Shown piece by piece: positions 9,109 to 16,855 of a DNA stretch of 64,000 bases. Under the pieces are notes generated by a model that was given only the letters and a program-made list of their open reading frames with translations, was not told the DNA's origin and made no database searches. This stretch comes from Bacteroidota bacterium (GTDB taxonomy: Bacteria > Bacteroidota > Bacteroidia > Bacteroidales > VadinHA17): NCBI GenBank assembly GCA_016718875.1, contig JADKBL010000007.1, positions 1-64,000 of the forward strand. Reading direction: 5' to 3'. The position numbers were made by a program, and so were the translations under genes. Position 1 is the stretch's first letter, and each line of letters starts with the position of its first letter.

Positions 9109-10062
9109 ATGATACATATTGCAGGTAAATCTAACAATATAAGGCGCTTTCTCAGGCTTGCATGGCGTATGTACCATGCCAATAATACTTCAGGTAATTA
9201 TCACAGGTATGTCAAAAGGGTAGCAAAAGATACTATAAGCCTGTCTCATGCTCTGAATGATAATACAATTCCTGTGAGGATTTTCAAAAAGATCAATTGG
9301 TACATGGTGGAATCACTCATCATGGGTGAGATGCTTGCACGGCTTGCAGGAAAACAGGTAACTGACAGAGATAGGCAAACTCTGGTCTACCTTGGTGCAA
9401 TAATGGCTCTGTTTGATGTTTTTATTGATGATTTCAGGTTTGACAGGGTGAGGGTTTTAGATATTCTTGATTATACTTTCTCCACGGACAGACCAATAAA
9501 AACAGTTTCAGATTCTCAATTTGGATCAGATATTACAGAGGAAAGTATATTGAGTATAACAAATGGAAAAGGAGGAGTGTCAGCAATGATCTGCTCTGCT
9601 TTCCTGGGACAGAAAGATGAATCATTCAGAAAAGCAGTATTCGAAACAGGAGGATTTATCCAGATGATGAATGATTGTCAGGATATACATAAAGATACCG
9701 TTTCAGGAATAAGAACATTTGTCCATTTCTGCAATAATTTTACAGAGATTTTTACCAGAATGAATGAGCAGCGGCTTCAGGCTTTCAGGGCACTTATGCT
9801 GCTTGATTTACCCCCGGAAAGAAAATCAGCAACCCTTTTTGAGCTGAATGCGATGTTTGTTGTTATTTCTTATAAGCTCCACGTTTATAGCCGGGCATGT
9901 AATTACACCCTAAATTATCCGGCAATCAGAGAGATGGACAGAAAATTATTCAGAATTAATCCATTCTCACTTCGTGCAATAATCTCTTGTGTTGGCCCTA
10001 TCCTTGAATTTGACAGTACTGACTTAGAAGCAGTTCCTGATTTTAAATTTGAGCAGAGTTGA
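9109..10062 (+). CDS. Putative class I isoprenoid-synthase-fold protein
   Basis: A 317-residue, mostly helical protein with no signal peptide. Two acidic motifs stand out: D103-x3-D107-D108 in ALFDVFIDDFRFD, and N188-D189-x2-D192-x3-D196 in MMNDCQDIHKDTVSG. Their order and spacing match the two metal-binding motifs of class I isoprenoid enzymes (the DDxxD-type motif and the NSE/DTE-type motif followed by a basic residue and glycine). Such proteins join or cyclise prenyl diphosphates, or use the same fold for other reactions. It lies 34 bases after the UxuA-like pair and before the enolase-superfamily gene, an unusual setting for a terpenoid enzyme. The fold assignment is moderate and the reaction unknown. 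Confidence 0.55.
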   Translation: MIHIAGKSNNIRRFLRLAWRMYHANNTSGNYHRYVKRVAKDTISLSHALNDNTIPVRIFKKINWYMVESLIMGEMLARLAGKQVTDRDRQTLVYLGAIMALFDVFIDDFRFDRVRVLDILDYTFSTDRPIKTVSDSQFGSDITEESILSITNGKGGVSAMICSAFLGQKDESFRKAVFETGGFIQMMNDCQDIHKDTVSGIRTFVHFCNNFTEIFTRMNEQRLQAFRALMLLDLPPERKSATLFELNAMFVVISYKLHVYSRACNYTLNYPAIREMDRKLFRINPFSLRAIISCVGPILEFDSTDLEAVPDFKFEQS

Positions 10063-10123
10063 GAATCCCTTCAGATAATATTGCTTATCTTGAGGAAGGA
10101 AAACCTTAAAAATCACTGAACTT

Positions 10124-11608
10124 ATGAAAAAAGCTATTTTTAATGATCCGGCTTTTGCCAGCCGCCGAAATTTCCTTAAAAACGGAGCAACTCTTTTAGG
10201 AGGTATGTCAGTGGCCGGATTGATGAATTCTCCTGTGGAAGACATTATATCAGAAACAACTTCGGGAGTGAACAGATTGTCAAATCCGACTGACCTGAAA
10301 ATAACAGATATGCGTTACTGTGTTTTGCAGCTGGCGGAAGGGGGATCACAAAATACAATTATAAGGATAGATACAAACCAGGGTATAAGCGGTCTCGGTG
10401 AAGTAAGAGATGCCGCTGATGTTCGTTATGCGCTCTTTCTGAAAAGCCGGATTCTTGGTGAGAATCCATGCAATGTTGAGATGCTGTTCAAGACAATTAA
10501 GCAATTTGGATTTCATGGCAGGCAGGGCGGAGGAGTAAGTGCTGTTGAAATGGCTTTATGGGATCTTGCAGGTAAGGCCTTCGGAGTTCCTTGCTGGATG
10601 CTCCTTGGAGGACGATACAGAGATAAGGTGAGGTTATATTCATACATCCCGGTTCACGACTGGACAAAAATGGATGAGGCTAAATTCAGGGAGGATGTTA
10701 ACAGACGAATTAATATTGAGGGATATACATGGCTTAAATTTTATCCCAGTCTTGATACAATCAGCCATATTCCGGGGACAACTGTAAATTCAAAGTTCTG
10801 GAACGAACACAAATACACTCAGTTTACATCATACAGCAAGACAAAACAGCCTTTTACACAGTTGCAGGTCACGGATAAAGGTCTTGATGAGCTGGCCAGA
10901 TATGTAGAATATATAAGAAGTGTGTTAGGATATGAAGTTCCGTTGTCAGCAGATGGGTTTGGTAATTATGACATAAATAACTGTATCAGCATAGGTCGTA
11001 AATTATTTCCATACCGACTGGCCTGGCTCGAAGATATGCTGTCGTGGGAGATGACCGATCAGATGAAGCTTCTCACGGAAACTCTTGAAACGCCTGTACT
11101 TACAGGAGAAGATATTTACCTTAAGGAGGAATTTATTAAGCTGTGCGATAATCATGTTGTTGATATAATCCATCCTGATCTTCATACATCCGGGGGAATT
11201 CTGGAAACAAAAAAAATCGGAGATTATGCTGAGGAAAAAGGGGTGGCAATGGCAATGCATTCCTCCAGCTCCCCTGTCGGATTCATGGCAGGAGTGCATT
11301 GCGCCGCGGCAACTCAAAACTTCCTTGCACTTGAGATGACCACACAGGCTGTTGATAATCCGTGGTGGCACAATCTTGTAAAGACCACTGATGGCCGGAA
11401 AATTACGGAATCGGGTTATGCCAATGTGCCTGATTTAGCTCCCGGCTTAGGTATAGAACTAAATGAAGAGGAACTGAAGAAGCACCTCTTTCCATCTGAC
11501 AGAAGCTTTTTTGTACCCACCCCGGAGTGGAATGAGAAACGTTCAGAAGATCACCTGTGGAGCGGCCGTTTTACAATAGGCCAGCCAACAGGAATTGTTC
11601 CGAAATGA
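10124..11608 (+). CDS. Exported enolase-superfamily (mandelate racemase-like) enzyme
   Basis: A 494-residue member of the mandelate racemase/muconate lactonizing group. An N-terminal Tat-like signal (SRRNFLKNGATLLGG) precedes the capping domain. In the barrel the metal ligands are D277 (ADGFGN), E303 (WLEDM) and E329 (GEDIY); the Asp-His pair of the mandelate racemase subgroup is D352 (HPDLHTSGG) and H379 (AMHSSSSPVGF). The usual K-x-K on strand 2 appears only as K205-F-Y, so the second lysine is missing. Members abstract a proton next to a carboxylate, as in sugar-acid dehydration or epimerisation. This fits the UxuA-like neighbours. A long insert at 207-245 is also unusual. Confidence 0.85.
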   Translation: MKKAIFNDPAFASRRNFLKNGATLLGGMSVAGLMNSPVEDIISETTSGVNRLSNPTDLKITDMRYCVLQLAEGGSQNTIIRIDTNQGISGLGEVRDAADVRYALFLKSRILGENPCNVEMLFKTIKQFGFHGRQGGGVSAVEMALWDLAGKAFGVPCWMLLGGRYRDKVRLYSYIPVHDWTKMDEAKFREDVNRRINIEGYTWLKFYPSLDTISHIPGTTVNSKFWNEHKYTQFTSYSKTKQPFTQLQVTDKGLDELARYVEYIRSVLGYEVPLSADGFGNYDINNCISIGRKLFPYRLAWLEDMLSWEMTDQMKLLTETLETPVLTGEDIYLKEEFIKLCDNHVVDIIHPDLHTSGGILETKKIGDYAEEKGVAMAMHSSSSPVGFMAGVHCAAATQNFLALEMTTQAVDNPWWHNLVKTTDGRKITESGYANVPDLAPGLGIELNEEELKKHLFPSDRSFFVPTPEWNEKRSEDHLWSGRFTIGQPTGIVPK

Positions 11609-11642
11609 GCTATCTTTAATAATCTAATCAACCTTTTATGTC

Positions 11643-12644
11643 ATGAAAAGAAAAGAATTTCTTCAGAAAGGACTGGTTTCAGGGGCCCTGATCGGAACCC
11701 CTTCATGGGTTGCAGGATCAGCTGATCAGAAGCAGAAAGATCAGGATAAGAGAGTCCCGTGGGGGTATGATGTAAATTATGAGGATATCAGGATTGAAGA
11801 AGCTGTTGAAGGGAAGCCTCATAAAGGCAAAGTACTTCTTGCAATACAACCGCATTCCGATGATATACCTCTTTCAGCCGGAGGACTGGTGGCTAAGCTC
11901 ATGGATGAGGGATATACCGGATACCTGTGTTCTGTTACCGATGATGCGAGGGGTGAAGGAAAATATGAACAAAACAGAATTGATAATCAAATGATTGCTG
12001 ATTTCTATGGGATGAAAGGGTCATTTGAATTGCTGATGCCGCATCATCAGCTCGACAGTATTGGTATACAGGATCTGAAACAACGGTTTATATTTCTTAT
12101 CAGGGCATTGAAAGTTGATACTATTATATGTATGGATCCATGGGGGCACTATGAGGAAAATCCTGATCATTATGTTACAGGTCTTGCAGTTGAGGCAGCA
12201 AGGTGGATTGCAGGTGCAAATGATTACCCTGAGCATTTTGCGTTTGGGATTAAGCCATATACTCCCAAAGAGAGATATTATTATTCCCGGGCAGGTCAGA
12301 CCAACAACCTGATTGTCGATATTGGTAAGTATATAGACAGGAAAATAGAGGTAAACCTGCTTAACGTTGCCAAGGGACCTGCAGGAAACAATGGAGTTAA
12401 GTTAAGGGAAAGACTGTCTAAAGAGGGGAAGAAGCTGGCTATACTTGATGGTGATGACCATACAGCTAATTTCAATTACGCAAAGACATTTGTGTTCACT
12501 GATAATAAGAAGTTGGGTGAAAGATATGGTTTGGAGTGGGCTGAAGGGTATCACTATCAGACTGATATACCTTTTGACAATCATGTTGCTGATGCAAATT
12601 CACCCATAGAAGAATATATCAGGAAGAATGCTGTGTCGAAATAG
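11643..12644 (+). CDS. PIG-L (LmbE) family deacetylase
   Basis: A 333-residue protein with the PIG-L zinc motif as PHSDD (70-74, usually PHPDD), the downstream VTDDARGEG segment and a third ligand motif NPDH (174-177). Family enzymes remove N-acetyl groups from sugars such as GlcNAc derivatives. The start (KRKEFLQKGLVSGALIGTPSW) looks like a weak Tat-type signal with Arg-Lys in place of Arg-Arg; export is possible but not certain. It follows the enolase-superfamily gene by 34 bases on the same strand, so it probably belongs to the same sugar-processing operon. Confidence 0.82.
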   Translation: MKRKEFLQKGLVSGALIGTPSWVAGSADQKQKDQDKRVPWGYDVNYEDIRIEEAVEGKPHKGKVLLAIQPHSDDIPLSAGGLVAKLMDEGYTGYLCSVTDDARGEGKYEQNRIDNQMIADFYGMKGSFELLMPHHQLDSIGIQDLKQRFIFLIRALKVDTIICMDPWGHYEENPDHYVTGLAVEAARWIAGANDYPEHFAFGIKPYTPKERYYYSRAGQTNNLIVDIGKYIDRKIEVNLLNVAKGPAGNNGVKLRERLSKEGKKLAILDGDDHTANFNYAKTFVFTDNKKLGERYGLEWAEGYHYQTDIPFDNHVADANSPIEEYIRKNAVSK

Positions 12645-12669
12645 AAATAAAGTAAAAAGTAAAAAGTAA

Positions 12670-13098
12670 ATGGTATTCATACGAAGAATTGTATCAGGGA
12701 TACTGCTTTTTCTCACTTTGTTGTTCTTTATTGCAGGTTGCGCGATTTTCAACAAGTCAGATTCTTCAGGTTCAGGTGATGAGAGTCAACTGGTAACCAC
12801 CAGGCGATTTGCAGGGTTATATATTGATTACAGGGCAACAGTAACTGAAGAGCTTCCTAAAGTTGAGGTTATCTGGATAAAAACATCACTTGAAAGCAGG
12901 TATGGAAAGATATGTGCTTTTGGCAAGAAATGTGAATTTTCAAAAGGAGACAGGTTGTATCTGACAAAGAAATTTTTCAGTCCCGGGATGGTTGGAGGCA
13001 GATGGGAGTATTATATTGAGAATGACTCTTCTGTTTTATATCAGCTGATTGAATACCAGAGTGATAGAAAAGTGATGTCGGAATCATGGTTCCAATAA
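12670..13098 (+). CDS. Hypothetical lipoprotein
   Basis: A 142-residue protein not recognised by family. It has a strong lipoprotein signal: a hydrophobic stretch (ISGILLFLTLLFFIAGC) with the lipid Cys near residue 27, then a Ser/Gly-rich linker and a compact beta-type domain of about 100 residues. Three short tandem AGTAAAA units directly precede the ATG (12651-12668). It is last in the plus-strand run that begins at 6557; a possible structured RNA follows immediately. Confidence 0.6.
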   Translation: MVFIRRIVSGILLFLTLLFFIAGCAIFNKSDSSGSGDESQLVTTRRFAGLYIDYRATVTEELPKVEVIWIKTSLESRYGKICAFGKKCEFSKGDRLYLTKKFFSPGMVGGRWEYYIENDSSVLYQLIEYQSDRKVMSESWFQ

Positions 13099-13100
13099 TT

Positions 13101-13194
13101 AAAGCCCAGTAAATAAATTTGATTTTTATCATTAAACGAGGAAAGCCCCTGGTTTTGCATCCCCAAAAGGCTTTCACTCTACTAATTGGGCTTT
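13101..13194. ncRNA. Candidate structured RNA: three-stem junction between convergent genes
   Basis: An outer stem AAAGCCCA (13101-13108) pairs with TGGGCTTT (13187-13194). Inside are a small TGAT-tttt-ATCA hairpin (13120-13131) and a longer hairpin whose arms are GAGGAAAGCC (13138-13147) and GGCTTTCACTC (13169-13179), extended by TTTTG/CAAAA near the tip. This makes a three-way junction. It starts three bases after a lipoprotein gene. No known riboswitch signature was recognised, and orientation is uncertain because stems read on both strands. It could be a 3'-UTR structure, a small RNA or a hairpin-type repeat. Confidence 0.4.
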
Positions 13195-13354
13195 GACGAA
13201 CCCGGGGTAAATATAAAAAGATTTGTTAATCAATTAACAAGAAGGAAATATTTAGCATAAAAATTCAGTATTTTTACTTATAAGTTATTAACAATCTGGT
13301 TAGTAAAAGATTGTAATTTAAAATCGTTCTAAATAAAATGCTCAAAACCGGAGG

Positions 13355-13849
13355 TTAATTGGCTTTTTTCCAGTTTTTAATTTTGACAGCTTTCCCGTTT
13401 TCAATATTGATTTCTATAAGATTATCAGGTGATTTGAACTCTCCTTCCATTTTGAATGATGCTTTTCCGGGATTTGCAAGATCAGCATAAGGTATCAGTA
13501 TCCATTTGCTTTCCGAAACAAACCACATAACATATACACCAATGCCTTTTCCTTTGGTGATTCCTGCCTCAACGATTTTATCAAGCTCTTTATCATATCC
13601 ATACAGACCTTTTCCTTCTTTGACAGTTTTTCCGCCGGTAACATATTTCAATCTTGCATCAAAGCCGGAACCATAGGGTATCATTTCCCATATTGCGGTG
13701 GTGTCTTTACCTATTTCACATTTCCAGATGCCATCAAACTGTTTTAATAATTCAGCCTGATTAAGAGCAGGCTGGTGATTTTGTGAAAACAAATAATTAA
13801 AAAAGGTTAGAAACAGGGATAAGCTAAAGAGTGTCAGTTTTATTTTCAT
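13355..13849 (-). CDS. Secreted hypothetical protein, lipocalin-like
   Basis: A 164-residue protein with a Sec signal peptide (KIKLTLFSLSLFLTFFNYLFSQ). The mature domain has the alternating pattern of a small beta-barrel: FDGIWKCEIGKDTTAIWEMIPYG, then GKTVKEGKGLYGYD, then SKWILIPYAD. This resembles periplasmic DUF1579-like or lipocalin-like proteins that bind small hydrophobic ligands, but no firm family was recognised. A matching -7 promoter box lies upstream on the minus strand (13902-13909). It stands alone, convergent with the plus-strand sugar operon and divergent from the cold-shock gene. Confidence 0.6.
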   Translation of the reverse strand: MKIKLTLFSLSLFLTFFNYLFSQNHQPALNQAELLKQFDGIWKCEIGKDTTAIWEMIPYGSGFDARLKYVTGGKTVKEGKGLYGYDKELDKIVEAGITKGKGIGVYVMWFVSESKWILIPYADLANPGKASFKMEGEFKSPDNLIEINIENGKAVKIKNWKKAN

Positions 13850-13901
13850 TGTTAAGAAGTATTATGTTCTGTTGGTTGTTATTCCGGTGATCTGGTCAAA
13901 G

Positions 13902-13909
13902 CAAAGGTA
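13902..13909 (-). promoter_or_regulatory. Bacteroidota -7 box for the secreted lipocalin-like gene
   Basis: Read on the minus strand this is TACCTTTG, a full match to TAnnTTTG, 53 bases before the start codon at 13849. TTTG-rich sequence lies further upstream but at a shorter spacing than usual, so only the -7 box is well supported. Confidence 0.45.
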
Positions 13910-14140
13910 TCAAACAAATGCAAACAAAAAGATACTGTTTAATTGTCGGTTAAAATTGATTTAAGGTCACAAAAGGAAATTTATAACCTGTGGTTGCCAG
14001 ACAGGAACTATTAATTCAGATTTTATGCAGAACCATGGTTTCTGTTTTATTTTTATTTGACAATAAAAGTTAATTTATTGAAAATAAATGAAATATCCGA
14101 TTTTTAAGTGTATCTTGCACCCATAATTAAAAATAGTATA

Positions 14141-14332
14141 ATGAATCACGGAACAGTAAAATTTTATGACACAACCAGAGGATTCGGCTTCATTGCTGAT
14201 TCAGATTCTTCTGAAGAGTATTTTGTACATTCAACAGGATTGGATGAAAACGTCAAGAAAGATGACGCAGTAACTTTTGAATTAAAACAGGGTAAGAAAG
14301 GTTTAAATGCTGTAAGCGTTAAACTGGCTTAA
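14141..14332 (+). CDS. Cold-shock domain protein
   Basis: A 63-residue single cold-shock domain: MNHGTVKFYD, the RNP1 motif RGFGFI and the RNP2-like motif EYFVHST, ending ALNAVSVKLA-like (GLNAVSVKLA). These OB-fold proteins bind single-stranded RNA or DNA and melt RNA structure in the cytoplasm. Start set at MNHGTV (14141), because the 11 residues upstream in the frame are not part of the fold. A strong terminator at 14362-14390 follows, so it is probably a single-gene transcript. The roughly 290 bases upstream contain no other gene and could include a long 5' UTR, as is common for cold-shock genes. No clear -7 box was found (the nearest is TATCTTGC at 14111). Confidence 0.92.
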   Translation: MNHGTVKFYDTTRGFGFIADSDSSEEYFVHSTGLDENVKKDDAVTFELKQGKKGLNAVSVKLA

Positions 14333-14361
14333 GAATATGTTTTATTAATTTGATAAGGTTT

Positions 14362-14390
14362 AGTCCCGGCAAAACCGGGACTTTTTTTTT
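14362..14390 (+). terminator. Rho-independent terminator of the cold-shock gene
   Basis: GTCCCGG (14363-14369) pairs with CCGGGAC (14375-14381) around a CAAAA loop, followed directly by nine T residues (14382-14390). It lies 30 bases after the cold-shock stop codon. Confidence 0.9.
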
Positions 14391-14403
14391 AATCAGGTAA
14401 ATT

Positions 14404-14574
14404 ATGTATCCATCAAAAAACAATACCAAGACCAGTTATACTTCTCCGGATCTGTCGAAGATGAAAGCTGTAATAATTGATCACCGAACAACAATCTACA
14501 TAGCACAGGGCGCAGACAGCGAAGAGGCAAGATATAAGTATTTTGCAAGGTACCCGACCAGACTAATCAGGTAA
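14404..14574 (+). CDS. Small hypothetical protein (56 residues)
   Basis: A short frame opened by ATG at 14404 and closed by TAA at 14572. The product has a Ser/Thr/Asn-rich start, then a compact segment MKAVIIDHRTTIYIAQGADSEEARYKYFARY. The pattern of two beta strands and a helix looks like real coding sequence, not random translation. It sits between two terminator-like hairpins (14362-14390 and 14619-14655), so it may be an independent short transcript. No family recognised; without comparison to relatives it remains tentative. Confidence 0.45.
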   Translation: MYPSKNNTKTSYTSPDLSKMKAVIIDHRTTIYIAQGADSEEARYKYFARYPTRLIR

Positions 14575-14618
14575 TTTTCTGTCCGGAGGATAGTTCAAAT
14601 AGCGGGATGTTCATAAAA

Positions 14619-14655
14619 AGCCACCCTACTGTGTTGGATGGCTATTGCTTTTTTA
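14619..14655 (+). terminator. Putative rho-independent terminator
   Basis: AGCCACCC (14619-14626) pairs with GGATGGCT (14636-14643), with one mismatch, around a 9-base loop. A T-run (14649-14654) follows after a few bases. It would end transcripts of the small gene at 14404-14574. Confidence 0.6.
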
Positions 14656-14819
14656 AGGTCTTTCAATTACTTCCATATGCTAAAAGATGACGAAATTGAA
14701 GCACTTCAGTCTATTTTTCAGGATGTCTTTAGATTAGAAGAATAGTCGGATCAGGTATTAAATATCCATATCTGAAATAATGCAATAACAGTCAATCAAA
14801 TTTAATCTTATGCATGAAT

Positions 14820-15145
14820 ATTTGTTAATATGCAAAATTTATGTTCTTTGATTATCTGCTTTTTCCCTTTCCGGCATTAAAAGCAGAGGTTGGAATTAAG
14901 AGGAAAACCAGAGACCTTTACCACTTTTCGCCTAATAAGATTGATAATCTGTGTCGCAGCTAAATTATTCTCAATTAATGTGTTTCAATATTGAGATGGA
15001 GACCGTTGGGATTTGGTTAGTATTCATGGCTTTTGCACTGACGCAACATTTATTTTATTTTAATCTGGCAGCTTAGCTCCCTTAAAACGTGATCACCGCT
15101 GTCAGATTAAAATACTAAAGCCATCCTGAAAGGGGATGGCTTTTT
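14820..15145 (+). ncRNA. Candidate structured RNA in a gene-free stretch
   Basis: The interval 14575-15156 holds no convincing gene. It has a hairpin with arms TCTGCTTTT (14855-14863) and AAAAGCAGA (14879-14887); a 16-base-pair stem between 15057-15072 and 15098-15113 (TTTTAATCTGGCAGC pairing with GCTGTCAGATTAAAA, one G-U pair) around a 25-base loop; and directly after it a terminator with AAGCCATCC (15118-15126), GGATGGCTT (15134-15142) and T residues. A strong stem plus a terminator with no gene in front suggests a small RNA whose start is not located. It does not match tmRNA, RNase P or SRP RNA signatures. A 22-codon frame near 14676 was too short to call. Confidence 0.4.
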
Positions 15146-15156
15146 GTTTTCTCTTG

Positions 15157-15230
15157 CGGTGCGGACGGGACTCGAACCCGCGACCCACGGCGTGACAGGC
15201 CGTTATTCTAACCAACTGAACTACCGCACC
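15157..15230 (-). tRNA. tRNA-Asp (GTC)
   Basis: On the minus strand the 7-base acceptor stem GGTGCGG pairs with CCGCACC. The anticodon arm is ACGGC-CTGTCAC-GCCGT, which gives anticodon GTC (Asp). The T arm is GCGGG-TTCGAGT-CCCGT. The discriminator base is G, as expected for Asp. The 3' CCA is not encoded. Confidence 0.97.
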
Positions 15231-15306
15231 ATTTGTAATTCGCGATGCAAAATTAACCTATTTTTTTGCAATGCAAAATTTTTCTTCAAAAAAGTTTGGA
15301 GTATGA

Positions 15307-15336
15307 ACCCGGAACCCGGAACACGGAACGCGGAAC
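15307..15336. repeat. Short tandem repeat of CGGAAC units
   Basis: Four to five imperfect copies of a 6-8 base unit (CCCGGAA, ACGGAAC, GCGGAAC) lie just after the rsmD stop codon and before the tRNA-Asp gene. No coding role is apparent. Confidence 0.6.
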
Positions 15337-15339
15337 AAT

Positions 15340-15885
15340 TCACCTCTTATCACGTGGTTTAAAAAAGCTGAAGTTAACACCTCCGTAATTCCTGTGCTCA
15401 AAAAACTGTGAGTGATCACTAAAACTCATATCCCGGGGATGCTCAAGAACAAAAAATCCATCCTCTTTCAATACTCCCGAGTCAAGAACAAGATCAGGTA
15501 TATCCCTCAGCCATTTAAGCTCATAGGGCGGATCAGCAAATACCAGGTCATATTTAGCCTTGCAGGTCTTCAGATAAGCTTTTACATCTATATGTATTGC
15601 CTTAATGTTTTCTATCCCCAGCTCATTTATTATTTTCCTGATTCCGCTTATATGAACATGATCCCTCTCCACAAGGTGGACTTCCGATGCTCCTCTTGAG
15701 GCGAATTCATAACTCATGCAGCCAGTCCCTGAAAAGAGATCAAGGACAATAACAGTTTCAAAATCAAGCCTGTTGTTAAGAATATTAAACAGTCCTTCAC
15801 GGGCAAAGTCGGTTGTGGGCCTCGCTTTGAAACCTGATGGAGGACTTATCCTTCTTCCTCTGTATTTACCTCCTATTATTCGCAA
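15340..15885 (-). CDS. rsmD: 16S rRNA (guanine(966)-N(2))-methyltransferase
   Basis: A 181-residue protein starting MRIIGGKYRGRRI, the typical RsmD opening, followed by RPTTDFAREGLFNIL, the SAM-binding motif VLDLFSGTGCMSYE and the catalytic DPPY (FADPPYELKW). RsmD methylates G966 of 16S rRNA during 30S assembly, in the cytoplasm. Its start overlaps the end of the DUF3822 gene by 10 bases, so the two are translated from one message, an arrangement common in Bacteroidota. Length is normal. Confidence 0.93.
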   Translation of the reverse strand: MRIIGGKYRGRRISPPSGFKARPTTDFAREGLFNILNNRLDFETVIVLDLFSGTGCMSYEFASRGASEVHLVERDHVHISGIRKIINELGIENIKAIHIDVKAYLKTCKAKYDLVFADPPYELKWLRDIPDLVLDSGVLKEDGFFVLEHPRDMSFSDHSQFFEHRNYGGVNFSFFKPRDKR

Positions 15886-16721
15886 TTTACAAGTGTGAAA
15901 AGATTCAGATAACGGTGAAGAACAGTCTCGTTGAAAACGTAACTGAATGTAAAATTGCCTGTGGGCTCGCTGAACTTAAGATGCCTGATATACATTGCAA
16001 AGGCAGAGGTCAGATCATCATACTTTTCTGTATGCCCGCTGAGCCAGATGGTCTCTTCCTGTTTGATTTCAAGGTTCCTGAAAGTATTCAGAACATAATA
16101 AAGAATGTCATTTATATTCCTGTAAGTAAATGAATTACAAAACTTAAGGATATTTTGTCTGTAAATTATAAGATTGAAGAAGTCTTTCTCAATGTGCAAC
16201 TGAATATGATCTCCTTCAGTACTTTTTCTGGAGCGGGATACATAATTAAGCAGGGGTTTGGAATGATGCCAGGGCATAATTCCCGGAAACTTTTCTGTAA
16301 CAGACTCATATAAAGTCATAACAGCCGAAAAAATTATGAATACATCCGGATCTGATGATCTGTTGGATAGTATTACGGTTCCCTCTTCAGGTACGTGATT
16401 GTATAAATAATATTCATCCCTTTTTCCCGGATCAAATAGCTGTGCAGGGACCAGAGTGAACTTCCGTGAGGGCATTATAATATTTGTTTTCCTGTACCTT
16501 TTTGTAAGGAAGTCATCCTTTGAAATAATCTCCGTAATGGCACTGGCAGTAAACTGATTGTTCTCTTCAGCCTCAAATGATCTCAGAAGAACATATTTAT
16601 TCCTGATAGTATCGAGGATTGAGAACGCAAGCTCATCACTGCCGGCTTGTACTGAAAGTTCATAGTTCTCAGTGGAGTTTATGTCAAGTGTCTCATCAAA
16701 GAGTTCAAGAAAAGGCATCAA
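15876..16721 (-). CDS. DUF3822 family protein
   Basis: A 281-residue protein matching the Bacteroidota-specific DUF3822 family in size, in sequence character (IIMPSRKFTLVPAQLFDPGKRDEYYLYNH near residues 83-110) and in its position immediately before rsmD. The fold is thought to resemble actin/ASKHA-type domains, but no function is established. It has no signal peptide. The start may be 16721 or the next Met (16718). An inverted repeat in the upstream gap may mark a shared control region with the divergent helicase gene. Confidence 0.8.
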   Translation of the reverse strand: MMPFLELFDETLDINSTENYELSVQAGSDELAFSILDTIRNKYVLLRSFEAEENNQFTASAITEIISKDDFLTKRYRKTNIIMPSRKFTLVPAQLFDPGKRDEYYLYNHVPEEGTVILSNRSSDPDVFIIFSAVMTLYESVTEKFPGIMPWHHSKPLLNYVSRSRKSTEGDHIQLHIEKDFFNLIIYRQNILKFCNSFTYRNINDILYYVLNTFRNLEIKQEETIWLSGHTEKYDDLTSAFAMYIRHLKFSEPTGNFTFSYVFNETVLHRYLNLFTLVNCE

Positions 16722-16774
16722 TCAGGTATTTCTTACAAAAATAGAAAAGTATGCACAAAGGTTGCAAAGTTTTA

Positions 16775-16827
16775 GCAAAGATCGCAAACAATTATATTGT
16801 TATATTATATTCGTTTGCGTACTTTGC
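16775..16827. repeat. Inverted repeat in the divergent DUF3822/helicase gap
   Basis: GCAAAGATCGCAAAC (16775-16789) and GTTTGCGTACTTTGC (16813-16827) are inverted, with 13 of 15 positions matching, around an AT-rich 23-base spacer. Further GCAAAG-like words lie just to the left. It lies between two genes transcribed away from each other, so it could be an operator or a remnant of a dispersed hairpin repeat. Confidence 0.5.
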
Positions 16828-16855
16828 ATCATCTCTGCCTACTTTACATCGATAA

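Noticed and set aside
13101..13194. An integron attC recombination site
   Set aside because: The ends resemble the core GTTRRRY only loosely and no integrase, cassette array or matching inner boxes were seen.
14676..14744. A 22-residue frame (MLKDDEIEALQSIFQDVFRLEE)
   Set aside because: Too short and unsupported by neighbours or a clear ribosome site; could be a fragment.
14575..15145. tmRNA, RNase P RNA or SRP RNA
   Set aside because: None of the conserved motifs (tag frame with Ala-Ala end, GAGGAAAGTCC, GGTGCTGTTT-type helix) could be found.
15307..15336. A CRISPR-like repeat array
   Set aside because: Units are only 6-8 bases with no spacers; it is a plain short tandem repeat.
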